From assembly GCA_034409055.1 (NCBI GenBank), contig DAOUMU010000464.1, positions 1 to 9,856 of the forward strand: a DNA stretch of 9,856 nt, in the 5' to 3' direction. The notes under the pieces were generated by a model, which saw nothing but the letters and a program-made list of their open reading frames with translations, was not told the DNA's origin and did no database searches. Source of the stretch: DAOUMU01 sp034409055. GTDB taxonomy: Bacteria > Chloroflexota > Anaerolineae > 4572-78 > J111. Position 1 is the first letter of the stretch. Each line of letters opens with the position of its first letter. Made by a program: the position numbers and the translations under genes. Of the stretch, positions 1-6,444 are shown piece after piece.

Positions 1-30
1 TGTTAAAGTACCAACATTAACCCAACTGAT

Positions 31-44
31 GACGAAAATTCGTC
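31..44. repeat. Short hairpin GACGAA-AA-TTCGTC
   Basis: A 6-bp perfect inverted repeat with a 2-base centre lies in the AT-rich leader before any gene. It is too short to assign a role. Positions 1-145 otherwise show no convincing gene; a 27-codon frame at 29-112 has no ribosome binding site. Confidence 0.25.
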
Positions 45-145
45 TTATTGCTTCCACATTGTTGCTTCCTTGTACACAGCAATATCAATCTGGCTTTTGC
101 CGAAAAAAATGAACGAACGTTGAGTTACTACTTGTTATCACATAG

Positions 146-340
146 AACCAGAATTGACAATGAAAAAGTAACTTCCGGTAAGGCAACCTCATAAAGCACC
201 CAACCACGTAAAACGTAAAGCGTAAAACGTAAAAATGACTGTAGATAAGTCATTACGCTTCACGTTTTACGTTTTACGAGTTGGCTAGCGACATCAAGCG
301 GAAGTTACTTTTTACCCCGTTGGCAAGCCAAATTCTGGTT
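146..340. repeat. Long imperfect palindrome, MITE-like or REP-like
   Basis: The whole 195-base stretch folds on itself. The outer arms AACCAGAATT (146-155) and AATTCTGGTT (331-340) match exactly. The next block AAAAAGTAACTTCCG (163-177) is a perfect 15-bp match to its reverse complement at 299-313. Inner arms built of CGTAAAACG-type units (about 207-230 and 257-279) are also complementary, and the centre is AATGACT-7 nt-AGTCATT (234-254). The right arm carries about 10 bases absent from the left. No transposase is encoded inside. It could be a non-autonomous mobile element or a cruciform-forming intergenic repeat. It abuts the start of the following protease gene, so transcripts entering that gene from upstream would carry the fold. 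Confidence 0.7.
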
Positions 341-342
341 TG

Positions 343-939
343 ATGTATCAAGAATACCTAATGAATAGATCCAACAACGGCACGACGCCGCCTGAACACA
401 TTCTCAAAGTTGCCCTGGAGGTATGGCGTCAGGCAGGCGAGCAGCATTTTATCCCCGTTACGGGCCGTAGTATGTTACCCCTCCTGCAAGCCGATGACCG
501 GGTGCTGGTGGCGCACGGTTCGACCGGCATCCGGCGGGGTGACATCGTCGTCTTCCGGCAAGATGGTGAGTTAATCGTCCATCGCGTGATCGGGATGTAT
601 CACCGCGACGGTGAAACCATCTTTGTGACCAAAGGGGATAATCGGCTCCATTTTGATCCGCCGGTGAGCGCCAACGAGATTGTCGGCCGGGCCCTGGCCG
701 TTCAGCGGGCAGGCCGGTCCAGGTCCCTGGAGACCCCGCTCTGGCGCTTCACCGGTTGGCTTATCGCCGGCAGTACGTTGGCCTGGCTCAAATTGTATGG
801 TTGGAGCCGGGCTCTCAAGCAAAGCTTGTGGGGCCCTCAGCCCAATCGCCTGACCGCCTGGCTGCGGCACAGGGTGTTGGTTTGCTCCTCGTTAGCCCTC
901 AAAGTGGTGCAAGCCCTCTTCTGGCGGGGGAAAAAGTAA
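343..939 (+). CDS. S26 family signal peptidase, S26B (archaeal/ER/SipW) type
   Basis: A serine protease of about 198 aa of the signal peptidase I fold. With numbering from the TTG at 340, the catalytic Ser44 lies in GRSMLP, the RGD of box C is at 67-69, the VHRV box has His81 where bacterial S26A enzymes have the catalytic Lys, and box E TKGDN is at 97-101. His in that place marks the Ser/His S26B subfamily, which cleaves signal or leader peptides. There is no clear N-terminal membrane anchor. The C-terminal 60 residues (about 133-195) are hydrophobic and basic and may associate with the membrane. The start is uncertain: TTG 340, ATG 343 and ATG 361 are all in frame and none has a good Shine-Dalgarno site. 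ATG 343 was chosen as the longest ATG start. Its neighbours are a nucleotidyltransferase and ABC exporters, so a role in trimming the leader of an exported peptide is plausible but inferred. Confidence 0.85.
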   Translation: MYQEYLMNRSNNGTTPPEHILKVALEVWRQAGEQHFIPVTGRSMLPLLQADDRVLVAHGSTGIRRGDIVVFRQDGELIVHRVIGMYHRDGETIFVTKGDNRLHFDPPVSANEIVGRALAVQRAGRSRSLETPLWRFTGWLIAGSTLAWLKLYGWSRALKQSLWGPQPNRLTAWLRHRVLVCSSLALKVVQALFWRGKK

Positions 940-957
940 GGGGGAGGAATTTTCTTT

Positions 958-1143
958 TTCGTAGGCCCCGCATCCCCATGCGGGGGCTGGGTATGGGGAT
1001 ACCCTCTCTACGAAAGAGATAAATTTATACACATATTCGTAGGCCCCGCATCCCCATGCGGGGACCGGGTAAGAGTTCCCCCCTTTGGGGGGCTAGGGGG
1101 GCCTGGGGATACCCTCTCTACAGAGAGATAATTTTATACACGA
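958..1143. repeat. Two direct copies of a hairpin-bearing intergenic repeat
   Basis: Copy 1 (958 to about 1031) and copy 2 (1036-1143) both start TTCGTAGG followed by a perfect hairpin, CCCCGCAT-CCCC-ATGCGGGG, at 966-985 and 1044-1063. Both end in a block beginning GGGGATACCCTCTCTAC (995-1011 and 1105-1121) followed by an AT-rich tail containing TTTATACAC or TTTTATACAC. Copy 2 is about 32 bases longer, because its middle holds an extra stretch with its own hairpin at 1078-1092. The repeats fill the gap between the protease and the nucleotidyltransferase and supply the first codons of the longest reading frame of the latter. Such hairpin families are common as dispersed intergenic repeats; whether they act on transcription here is unknown. 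Confidence 0.75.
1078..1092. repeat. C6-TTT-G6 hairpin inside repeat copy 2
   Basis: A perfect 6-bp GC stem with a TTT loop lies inside the segment found only in the second repeat copy. There is no T-run after it, so it is not a typical terminator. Confidence 0.5.
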
Positions 1144-1145
1144 CC

Positions 1146-2387
1146 GTGCAGATTGAGAAGCTGGATAGTTACGAACGAGCGCCCATATCAGAAACCACCC
1201 GTCTATTGCTGTGCGATTTCGCCGCTGGTGATGAGCAGTGGCCATTGTCGTCGGTAGAGGCGGATTGGGAGGAGGTTTTTCAGGCTGTGTGCCGTAATGG
1301 TCTACTTGGTCTGACCCATCGTTATTTGAAACAGCAGACAGCCCAGGACTATCCCCCACCGGTCTTTAGGCAATGGGTTCAACAGGCATATCGGACCAGC
1401 GCCCTGCGCATGACCTTGATGTACCGCCGTCTGGGCAAAGTTCTGGCCCAATTGGCTGCCTCTGGATTGGATTACATGGTGGTTAAGGGGCCGGCCCTGG
1501 CCCACACGGTCTATCCCGATCCCGACCTACGCGCTTTTAACGACCTGGATTTGGTGGTTCGCGAGCAGGATTGGCCGGCAATGCATCGCTTTCTGTTGGA
1601 GATAGGGTTTAGACCCGAAGAAGATTTACCCCAGCCACCACCCAAGTTGACCTCTCAGGCCGTGCTTTACGAGCTAAAGTATTGGCATCGAAAAACGGAC
1701 TTGTTGGTGGAGGTCCATTTCGATGATCTGCTCAACACGGGACTGGCTGCCCGCGATGTCGAAGGCTTCTGGCAGCGGGCGATTTTTATCCAGGTAGAAG
1801 GGGTACCGATTAAGACGCTCTCCCTGGAAGACCAGTTAATCCACCTCTGTATGCATGCCCACTATCACGGTTACACCCGCTTAAATTGGTTCTCGGATAT
1901 TGCCTTTATTGTGCGCGACCACGCCGAGGAAATAGACTGGCCACGTCTGCTGGAGACGGTGCGGTTTGAAGAGGCCCAGGTTGGGGTCTATTACAGTTTG
2001 CGTTTCCTGGAGCAGTTGCTGGGCATCAGGGTCCCCGCCGAGGTGCTGGCTGCCTTACGGCCTGACCCTTTCCGCCGCTGGTGGCACGAACAGTACCTGC
2101 CCGAGGCCAGGGTTTTATCCTTACAACCAATGTTCCGGCCCGATTTTAGCTTCTACTTTATGCCCTTATTTAAACGTCTTTTGCCAGATTTACTGGTGAT
2201 GGGCCGGCGTAGAGATAAGTTGCGCTATTTGCTCCGGTTGCTTCTCCCCCCCCCGACCTGGCTGCGGTATTATTACCGGCTCAGTGATGGCCAGAAAATC
2301 CTGATCCATTACCTGCTACATCCCCCGAAGTTGGCTTATCATTACCTGGCAGAAATGGTTACCGTTCTGCGTAAGACAAGTTGCTAA
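1146..2387 (+). CDS. NTP_transf_5-type nucleotidyltransferase
   Basis: A 413-aa protein if started at GTG 1146, the choice made here. The longer frame from ATG 1056 has its start inside a repeat hairpin, and its first 30 residues are repeat-derived. It matches the uncharacterised nucleotidyltransferase family PF14907: VVKGPAL (Lys114-Gly115), then R-A-F-N-DLDLVV with the likely metal-binding Asp133 and Asp135, then VEVHFDDL near 188-195, and the conserved helical part HLCMHAHYHGYTRLNW followed by SDIAFI. The C-terminal third is basic and aromatic. Family members occur in RiPP and lasso-peptide-like clusters and in polysaccharide clusters; the substrate is not known here. It follows an S26B protease by about 200 bases of repeats and precedes ABC exporter genes on the same strand, which suggests modification of an exported peptide (inference). 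The ribosome binding site is weak (GAGAG at 1123-1127, far from the start), so the start is uncertain. Confidence 0.8.
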   Translation: MQIEKLDSYERAPISETTRLLLCDFAAGDEQWPLSSVEADWEEVFQAVCRNGLLGLTHRYLKQQTAQDYPPPVFRQWVQQAYRTSALRMTLMYRRLGKVLAQLAASGLDYMVVKGPALAHTVYPDPDLRAFNDLDLVVREQDWPAMHRFLLEIGFRPEEDLPQPPPKLTSQAVLYELKYWHRKTDLLVEVHFDDLLNTGLAARDVEGFWQRAIFIQVEGVPIKTLSLEDQLIHLCMHAHYHGYTRLNWFSDIAFIVRDHAEEIDWPRLLETVRFEEAQVGVYYSLRFLEQLLGIRVPAEVLAALRPDPFRRWWHEQYLPEARVLSLQPMFRPDFSFYFMPLFKRLLPDLLVMGRRRDKLRYLLRLLLPPPTWLRYYYRLSDGQKILIHYLLHPPKLAYHYLAEMVTVLRKTSC

Positions 2388-2425
2388 CTTGTCGATGGTG
2401 TTACGGGCAAGTTAGCAACTTGCCC
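2375..2425. repeat. Paired palindromes, possible terminator or intergenic repeat
   Basis: Two hairpins lie in tandem. The first is GACAAGTT-GCT-AACTTGTC (2375-2393). The second has arms GGGCAAGTT (2405-2413) and AACTTGCCC (2417-2425) with an AGC loop. The core of one is also the complement of the other, so the two can pair with each other as an alternative fold. The TAA stop of the nucleotidyltransferase (2385-2387) lies inside the first. No U-run follows, so it is more likely a dispersed repeat than a classical terminator. Confidence 0.6.
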
Positions 2426-2600
2426 TACAGAAAATCAGCTAGTTCATTTGGGTTTGCCCCTGCGAATCCTTATAATAACAAGGCATCTTAACTTCATTTA
2501 GGGGGTGAAATGCTGTAGCTGACGCACGTTTTGGGCTGTGTGTCGGCGGGCATAGGCATGGCCCCTACCTGCTTTCACACCGAGTATAAGTCTGATGAAA

Positions 2601-2607
2601 AAGGAGA
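2601..2607 (+). promoter_or_regulatory. Ribosome binding site AAGGAGA
   Basis: A near-perfect Shine-Dalgarno site six bases before ATG 2614. It fixes the start of the truncated ABC gene and shows that the gene was once properly expressed. Confidence 0.8.
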
Positions 2608-2613
2608 GACGAT

Positions 2614-3057
2614 ATGTTTCACAGCAGTGGCTGGTGGACATACCTGCGTTACGACGAAAAACGAGACCGGCCTCAAATTAGCCTGGCTCTGCTGCGACGG
2701 GTCTGGGGCTACGCCCGGCCCTATCGCTTGAAAACGATTGGCCTGTTGGCGACCATTTTGGCCATTACCGGTCTCAGCCTGGTGCCACCCCTGCTTTACC
2801 GAGATCTGATTGATAACGCTATCCCCAACCGGGATGTGGTCCGGTTGAATTGGCTGGCCCTGGGCATGATCGGTATTCCCATTGTCAATGCCCTGATTGG
2901 CCTGGGGCAACGCTACCTGAGCGCAACCATCGGCGAGAGCTTAATTGCCGATTTGAGAAACGCCCTGTTTGATCACTTGCAGCGCATGAGTTTGCGCTTT
3001 TTTACCCAGATCAAACCATTCTTTGCATACTCATACGTCGCCTGTACTGGATTTTGA
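2614..3057 (+). pseudogene. ABC exporter, truncated 5' fragment
   Basis: The first 131 residues align without gaps to the full-length exporter that follows; about 106 of 131 are identical by eye. They share the unusual opening MFH-SGWW-Y-RYDE and the first two membrane segments. At about base 3008 (after LRFFT) homology stops abruptly and 16 unrelated codons lead to a TGA. The rest of the membrane domain and the whole ATPase domain are missing, so the product cannot work as a transporter. Synonymous positions differ widely between the two copies, so this is an old paralogue broken later, not a fresh tandem duplication. It could still yield a short two-helix membrane protein. Confidence 0.8.
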
Positions 3058-3126
3058 TACCATCATCGCTGTGAGCAAGGTTTTGCGACATCACAGAGCA
3101 ACAAAAGCCCCAAAGTAATGTGTTAG

Positions 3127-3155
3127 TTTCGCTCCTGCTATGATGTCCTTATAAT
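3127..3155 (+). promoter_or_regulatory. Possible promoter for the intact ABC exporter
   Basis: TATAAT at 3150-3155 matches the -10 consensus exactly and sits in an AT-rich stretch that replaced the 3' part of the broken ABC gene. The -35 region about 17 bases upstream (TTTCGC, 3127-3132) is poor. If used, the leader would be about 70 bases and would include the hairpin at 3176-3202. Confidence 0.4.
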
Positions 3156-3175
3156 TACACTATATAACTTTAGTC

Positions 3176-3202
3176 GAGACTCTGAAAAAATATTAGAGTC
3201 TC
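3176..3202 (+). promoter_or_regulatory. Leader hairpin or operator GAGACTCT / AGAGTCTC
   Basis: A perfect 8-bp inverted repeat with an 11-base A/T-rich spacer lies between the TATAAT box and the start codon of the ABC exporter. It could be a repressor operator or an mRNA stem. There is no U-run. Confidence 0.4.
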
Positions 3203-3233
3203 CAAAATTCAATCTAACAAAGCGAGATGACCT

Positions 3234-5183
3234 ATGTTTCATGGTAGTGGCTGGTGGAGCTACATCCGGTATGATGAAGAACGAGATCGACCTCAACTCA
3301 GTTTAGCTCTGTTACAACGCGTGTGGGGTTATGCCAAACCCTACCGGCTGAAAACTATCGGCTTGCTGATCACCATTTTTACGATTACCGGCCTTAGCCT
3401 CATCCCTCCCCTCCTTTATCGAGATTTAATTGATAACACCTTGCCTAATCAAGATGTGACGCGCTTAATCTGGCTGACCCTGGCCATGATCGGTATCCCT
3501 ATCATCAATGCTTTTATTGGTCTGGGCCAACGTTACCTCAGTGCCACCATTGGCGAGCATCTGATTGCCGATCTACGTAACGCATTGTTTAGCCATCTGC
3601 ATGGCATGGGGCTAAGATTCTTTACCCATTCAAGGACCGGGGAATTGATGAGTAGACTGAACAACGATGTGGTTGGCGCACAAAGTGCGTTGACCGGCAC
3701 GTTTGTCAATGTCATTACTAATGTCGTCACCGTCATTTCAACCCTGGCCATTATGATTACGCTGGAATGGCGGTTGACCCTGTTGAGCGTGATGATTTTA
3801 CCCCTGTTTATTTTGCCGACTCGTCGGGTGGGGCGGGTACTGCGCGAAGTGCGCCGCGAAAGTATGAACCTTAATGCCAAAATGAACGCGCTGATGAATG
3901 AAACGCTGAATGTCAGCGGCGTGTTGTTGGTTAAACTGTTTGGCCGGCAACCTGATGAAATGGAGAAGTTTCGGGAGCGCAGTGGCAAAGTGGCTGACAT
4001 CGGGGTTCGCTCGGCGATGATTGGTCGCTGGTTCTTTATGGGGCTAGGGTTGGTGAGCGCCATCGGGACGGCCGTGGTTTTTGGTGTTGGGGGTTATTTA
4101 GTCATCCTGGGAGTGTTTACGGTGGGTACCATTGTGGCGTTTGGGGCCTACCTGACCCAGTTATATGGCCCGTTGAGTGCCATGAGTAATGCCCACATTG
4201 AGTTGGCCACCAGCATGGTCAGTTTTGAGCGTGTTTTTGAAATTCTCGACCTGCCGCAAGAAATTGCAGACAAACCGGATGCGATTGAGCTGACCGATGT
4301 TGCCGGGCGCGTTACCTTTGATAACGTGTCGTTTAGCTACACCGCAGGCGGCGACGGCGGGGCCGGAGCGTTAGGTTTAACCGTAGACCGCTCACCGGAT
4401 AGCGATAATGGTCGTTCGCCAGCAACGCCGGCAATAGTGTCCAGCCGCAGCATGGCTATCGAAAATATTGGTTTTGAAATTAAACCCGGCCAACTGGCCG
4501 CGCTGGTCGGTCCCAGTGGAGCCGGTAAAACCACTATCACCTACCTGTTGCCTCGGCTGTATGATCCCACCCAGGGCCGAATATGCCTGGATGGGCACGA
4601 TTTGCGGGATGTGACCCAAAAGTCGCTGGTTTCGGCCATTGGCATGGTGACGCAAGAAACCTATTTATTTCACGATACCATCAAAGCCAATTTACTTTAC
4701 GCCAAACCCGAGGCTACCCAGGGTGAGATTGAAGCAGCGTGCCGGGCGGCAAACATCCATCATTTTATTGCCAGCCTGCCGGAGGGGTACGAGACTGTAG
4801 TTGGTGAGCGTGGCTATCGCTTGAGTGGGGGAGAGAAGCAGCGTATAGCCATTGCCCGCGTTATTCTTAAAAACCCGTGCATTTTGGTCTTAGACGAGGC
4901 CACCAGCAGTCTTGATAGCCAGAGTGAGGCGCTCATCCAAGAAGCCTTAGAGCGGATTATGCAAGAGCGAACCAGCCTGGTCATTGCCCACCGGCTCAGC
5001 ACCATTCTGGCGGCCGATGTGATTTTGGTAATGAATGAGGGTCGTCTGGTTGAACAGGGGCACCGCAAAGGGTCTCGGTCTGCCCATGAGGAACTGCTGG
5101 CCCAGAATGGCCTTTATGCTCGTCTCTACCAGACTCAATTTCGACACGTGTCGTATCCCGTGGCTGAACATTATGCTGTTTAA
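3234..5183 (+). CDS. ABC transporter, fused permease-ATPase (type IV exporter)
   Basis: A 649-aa half-transporter expected to dimerise in the cytoplasmic membrane and export a peptide, lipid or drug at the cost of ATP. The membrane domain covers about residues 38-325, with six hydrophobic segments near 42-64, 78-98, 153-176, 180-196, 262-285 and 287-310. The ATPase domain has the A-loop Tyr369, Walker A GPSGAGKTT (426-434), Q-loop Gln474, signature LSGGE (530-534), Walker B ILVLDE (550-555) and H-loop His586, so it should be active. Odd points are a Gly/Ala/Ser-rich insertion of about 37 residues (370-406) between the A-loop and the next strand, and an extra RKGSRSA segment near the C-terminus before HEELL. 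There is no C39 peptidase domain, which fits with a separate S26 protease upstream. The ribosome binding site is weak (GAGATGACC before ATG 3234). The start is supported by its match to the paralogue's N-terminus. The substrate is unknown. Confidence 0.93.
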   Translation: MFHGSGWWSYIRYDEERDRPQLSLALLQRVWGYAKPYRLKTIGLLITIFTITGLSLIPPLLYRDLIDNTLPNQDVTRLIWLTLAMIGIPIINAFIGLGQRYLSATIGEHLIADLRNALFSHLHGMGLRFFTHSRTGELMSRLNNDVVGAQSALTGTFVNVITNVVTVISTLAIMITLEWRLTLLSVMILPLFILPTRRVGRVLREVRRESMNLNAKMNALMNETLNVSGVLLVKLFGRQPDEMEKFRERSGKVADIGVRSAMIGRWFFMGLGLVSAIGTAVVFGVGGYLVILGVFTVGTIVAFGAYLTQLYGPLSAMSNAHIELATSMVSFERVFEILDLPQEIADKPDAIELTDVAGRVTFDNVSFSYTAGGDGGAGALGLTVDRSPDSDNGRSPATPAIVSSRSMAIENIGFEIKPGQLAALVGPSGAGKTTITYLLPRLYDPTQGRICLDGHDLRDVTQKSLVSAIGMVTQETYLFHDTIKANLLYAKPEATQGEIEAACRAANIHHFIASLPEGYETVVGERGYRLSGGEKQRIAIARVILKNPCILVLDEATSSLDSQSEALIQEALERIMQERTSLVIAHRLSTILAADVILVMNEGRLVEQGHRKGSRSAHEELLAQNGLYARLYQTQFRHVSYPVAEHYAV

Positions 5184-5196
5184 GAGCTGAAGACAC

Positions 5197-5223
5197 TCTG
5201 TACAACTTGCATATTCTGTACAG
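5197..5223. repeat. TCTGTACA direct repeat, possible operator
   Basis: TCTGTACA occurs at 5197-5204 and 5215-5222, 18 bases apart. The second copy extends to the palindrome CTGTACAG. It lies just after the ABC exporter stop. This may be chance. Confidence 0.2.
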
Positions 5224-5317
5224 TTTAGCAGATGTGACCCCACTTGGCAAGGGTTGATACTTATCTATACCAGCCTTTTCCGGCTGATCGCACGCCTGAC
5301 ATATTGGAGGGTGAGCT

Positions 5318-5350
5318 AAAAAATAGCCACTCATAATTGTATGAGTGGCT
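5318..5350 (-). terminator. Rho-independent terminator for the leftward small-gene operon
   Basis: AGCCACTCAT (5325-5334) pairs perfectly with ATGAGTGGCT (5341-5350) around a 6-base loop. Read on the minus strand, the stem is followed by ATTTTTT (5324-5318), a strong U-run. It lies about 60 bases beyond the end of the 175-aa gene. On the plus strand it is followed only by GTTCTGTT and could weakly end the ABC transcript coming the other way. A smaller hairpin, CCTGCC-GCCAAT-GGCAGG, is at 5381-5398. Confidence 0.8.
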
Positions 5351-5410
5351 GTTCTGTTATGGTTCGCACCTGACCAAGGACCTGCCGCCAATGGCAGGCT
5401 TGATTCAAAC

Positions 5411-5938
5411 CTAGATCAGCCCCAATTCCAATAACCAAGACTTACATCCGTGCGGGCAAGTCCCGTCGACTTCCACCCAACAGCCGTCGGTGGCCTCACA
5501 GCCGCCTTCCGCTTCCCATTCCATTAGAGTGGCCAGGTCTGGTGGTTGATCTGCTTGGTCCACGTCCTGGTCAATGATCTCTATCTCAACACCCGGCGGG
5601 GTTTCAACCACGTGGGCTACGCCACCCAGCACCTCGATTTTCACCACCGGGGTGGCTGGCTCCATTTTCATCGCCGGTGTCCCGGTGATCAAGCCGGCCT
5701 GGATCGCGTTTTGAATGATGGCCGCGTGGTTGTTCGGGTCATCGGCAGCCAGGCCGAGGTTGGGCAGATCGCGCACATCGAACTGGGCCTCGGTTTCAGG
5801 GAACTTGTAGTGACAGTCCGTCATATCGGTGGTGTACCAATACGAAGAACTGACTGTATCGGCCTCGTCGTAGCAATGGTAGACGGCCACTCCGGCAAAC
5901 TCCAGAAACAAGTCAGGCTCTAGCCATTGGTAGGGCAT
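5411..5938 (-). CDS. Island-type protein of fused small modules with Cys-rich C-terminus
   Basis: A 175-aa cytoplasmic protein of unknown function. The start at ATG 5938 is firmly set by AGGAGG six bases before it. The frame remains open upstream, but that part overlaps the preceding gene. Three parts can be seen. Residues 1-84 carry YWYTTD, FDVRDLP and a closing helix NAIQAGLI. Residues 98-123 form a beta-rich VKIEVLGGV...PPGVEIEIID unit. Residues 147-175 hold Cys147, Cys153, Cys161, Cys165 and His163, then SWLLELGLI, a possible metal-binding knuckle. From memory, similar parts occur as separate short hypothetical proteins in plasmids and islands, so this looks like a fusion. It is the last gene of a three-gene unit, overlaps the 71-aa gene by 26 bases and is followed by a terminator. 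Confidence 0.7.
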   Translation of the reverse strand: MPYQWLEPDLFLEFAGVAVYHCYDEADTVSSSYWYTTDMTDCHYKFPETEAQFDVRDLPNLGLAADDPNNHAAIIQNAIQAGLITGTPAMKMEPATPVVKIEVLGGVAHVVETPPGVEIEIIDQDVDQADQPPDLATLMEWEAEGGCEATDGCWVEVDGTCPHGCKSWLLELGLI

Positions 5939-6128
5939 CCCGTTCCTCCTGGTAAACCTCTTCCACTTCGGAATGATCGGTGGAGAGGTGTTTGCGATGG
6001 TTTTCAGTCCCTTCGCCGGCCCGGTAGGCAGCCAGAGCTTCCCCGACCGAAACAACGCCGGTTATCTCATACCAGACCCGCTCGGTCACCTGTTCGATCA
6101 CCACAACTTTGAACACACCCCCACGCAT
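5913..6128 (-). CDS. Small conserved-looking island protein (71 aa)
   Basis: This gene of unknown function has good expression signals: GGAGGA (6143-6138) nine bases before ATG 6128, lying within the last codons of the preceding gene. The N-terminal 35 residues read as alternating strand and helix (VFKVVVIEQVTERVWYEI, then VGEALAAYRAG), like a small alpha/beta fold. The C-terminal half is highly charged (STDHSEVEEVYQEERDA). There is no membrane segment. Only two bases separate it from the 95-aa gene upstream, and it overlaps the 175-aa gene downstream by 26 bases, so the three are very likely one operon. Confidence 0.65.
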   Translation of the reverse strand: MRGGVFKVVVIEQVTERVWYEITGVVSVGEALAAYRAGEGTENHRKHLSTDHSEVEEVYQEERDALPMARA

Positions 6129-6130
6129 GG

Positions 6131-6418
6131 CTAATACTCCTCCGGCAGCAAAAAAGTGGTGGCACTTCTATCGGCCTCGGTGATGATCCAGACCTTGACC
6201 TTCGTGCTGAGGGTGTAAGCAGACAGGATTCTGAAACCTTCCCGGACACTGAGGTCGTTTTCCTGCTTATCTTCTTCACACAGGTCGCCCCAATCCCCGC
6301 TGACGTGGCGAACTAATAGCTCTGCCGGGTCTTGCCCGGCTTGTTTCATAGCCACAAGTGCGCCTGGGGTAGAAACAACTTGACCCAGAGAAAAGAGAGG
6401 CTTTGTTTGTTTGCTCAC
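6131..6418 (-). CDS. Small island/plasmid-type protein (95 aa)
   Basis: The start at GTG 6418 is chosen because AAAGGAGA (6433-6426) stands eight bases before it. An upstream ATG at 6457 would place the start inside a terminator stem. Key blocks are LGQVVSTPGALVAM, the acidic GDWGDLCEEDKQEN, then EGFRILSAY and WIITEADRSATTFLLPEEY at the end. I recognise this pattern as a widespread small protein of plasmids and integrated elements with no established function; no family name can be given with certainty. It is soluble with mixed alpha and beta structure. It leads the three-gene unit with the 71-aa and 175-aa genes. Confidence 0.7.
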   Translation of the reverse strand: MSKQTKPLFSLGQVVSTPGALVAMKQAGQDPAELLVRHVSGDWGDLCEEDKQENDLSVREGFRILSAYTLSTKVKVWIITEADRSATTFLLPEEY

Positions 6419-6444
6419 TGTGTCTTCTCCTTTCTGCTCAATAC

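Noticed and set aside
29..112. 27-codon plus-strand frame with a hydrophobic start, considered as a precursor or leader peptide
   Set aside because: It has no ribosome binding site, no recognisable leader motif and chance-level length.
163..313. CRISPR-like array from repeated CGTAAAACG units
   Set aside because: The units are arranged as inverted arms of one palindrome, not as evenly spaced direct repeats with unique spacers.
756..1022. Plus-strand frame running from the protease gene into the repeats
   Set aside because: It is out of frame with the protease and ends in repeat sequence; no protein-like features.
1056..1145. N-terminal extension of the nucleotidyltransferase from ATG 1056
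   Set aside because: The codons come from an intergenic hairpin repeat also present upstream; GTG 1146 is more plausible.
2531..2731. Cys-containing frame before the truncated ABC gene, considered as a RiPP precursor
   Set aside because: Most of it overlaps the ABC coding sequence in another frame, and the only good ribosome binding site serves the ABC start.
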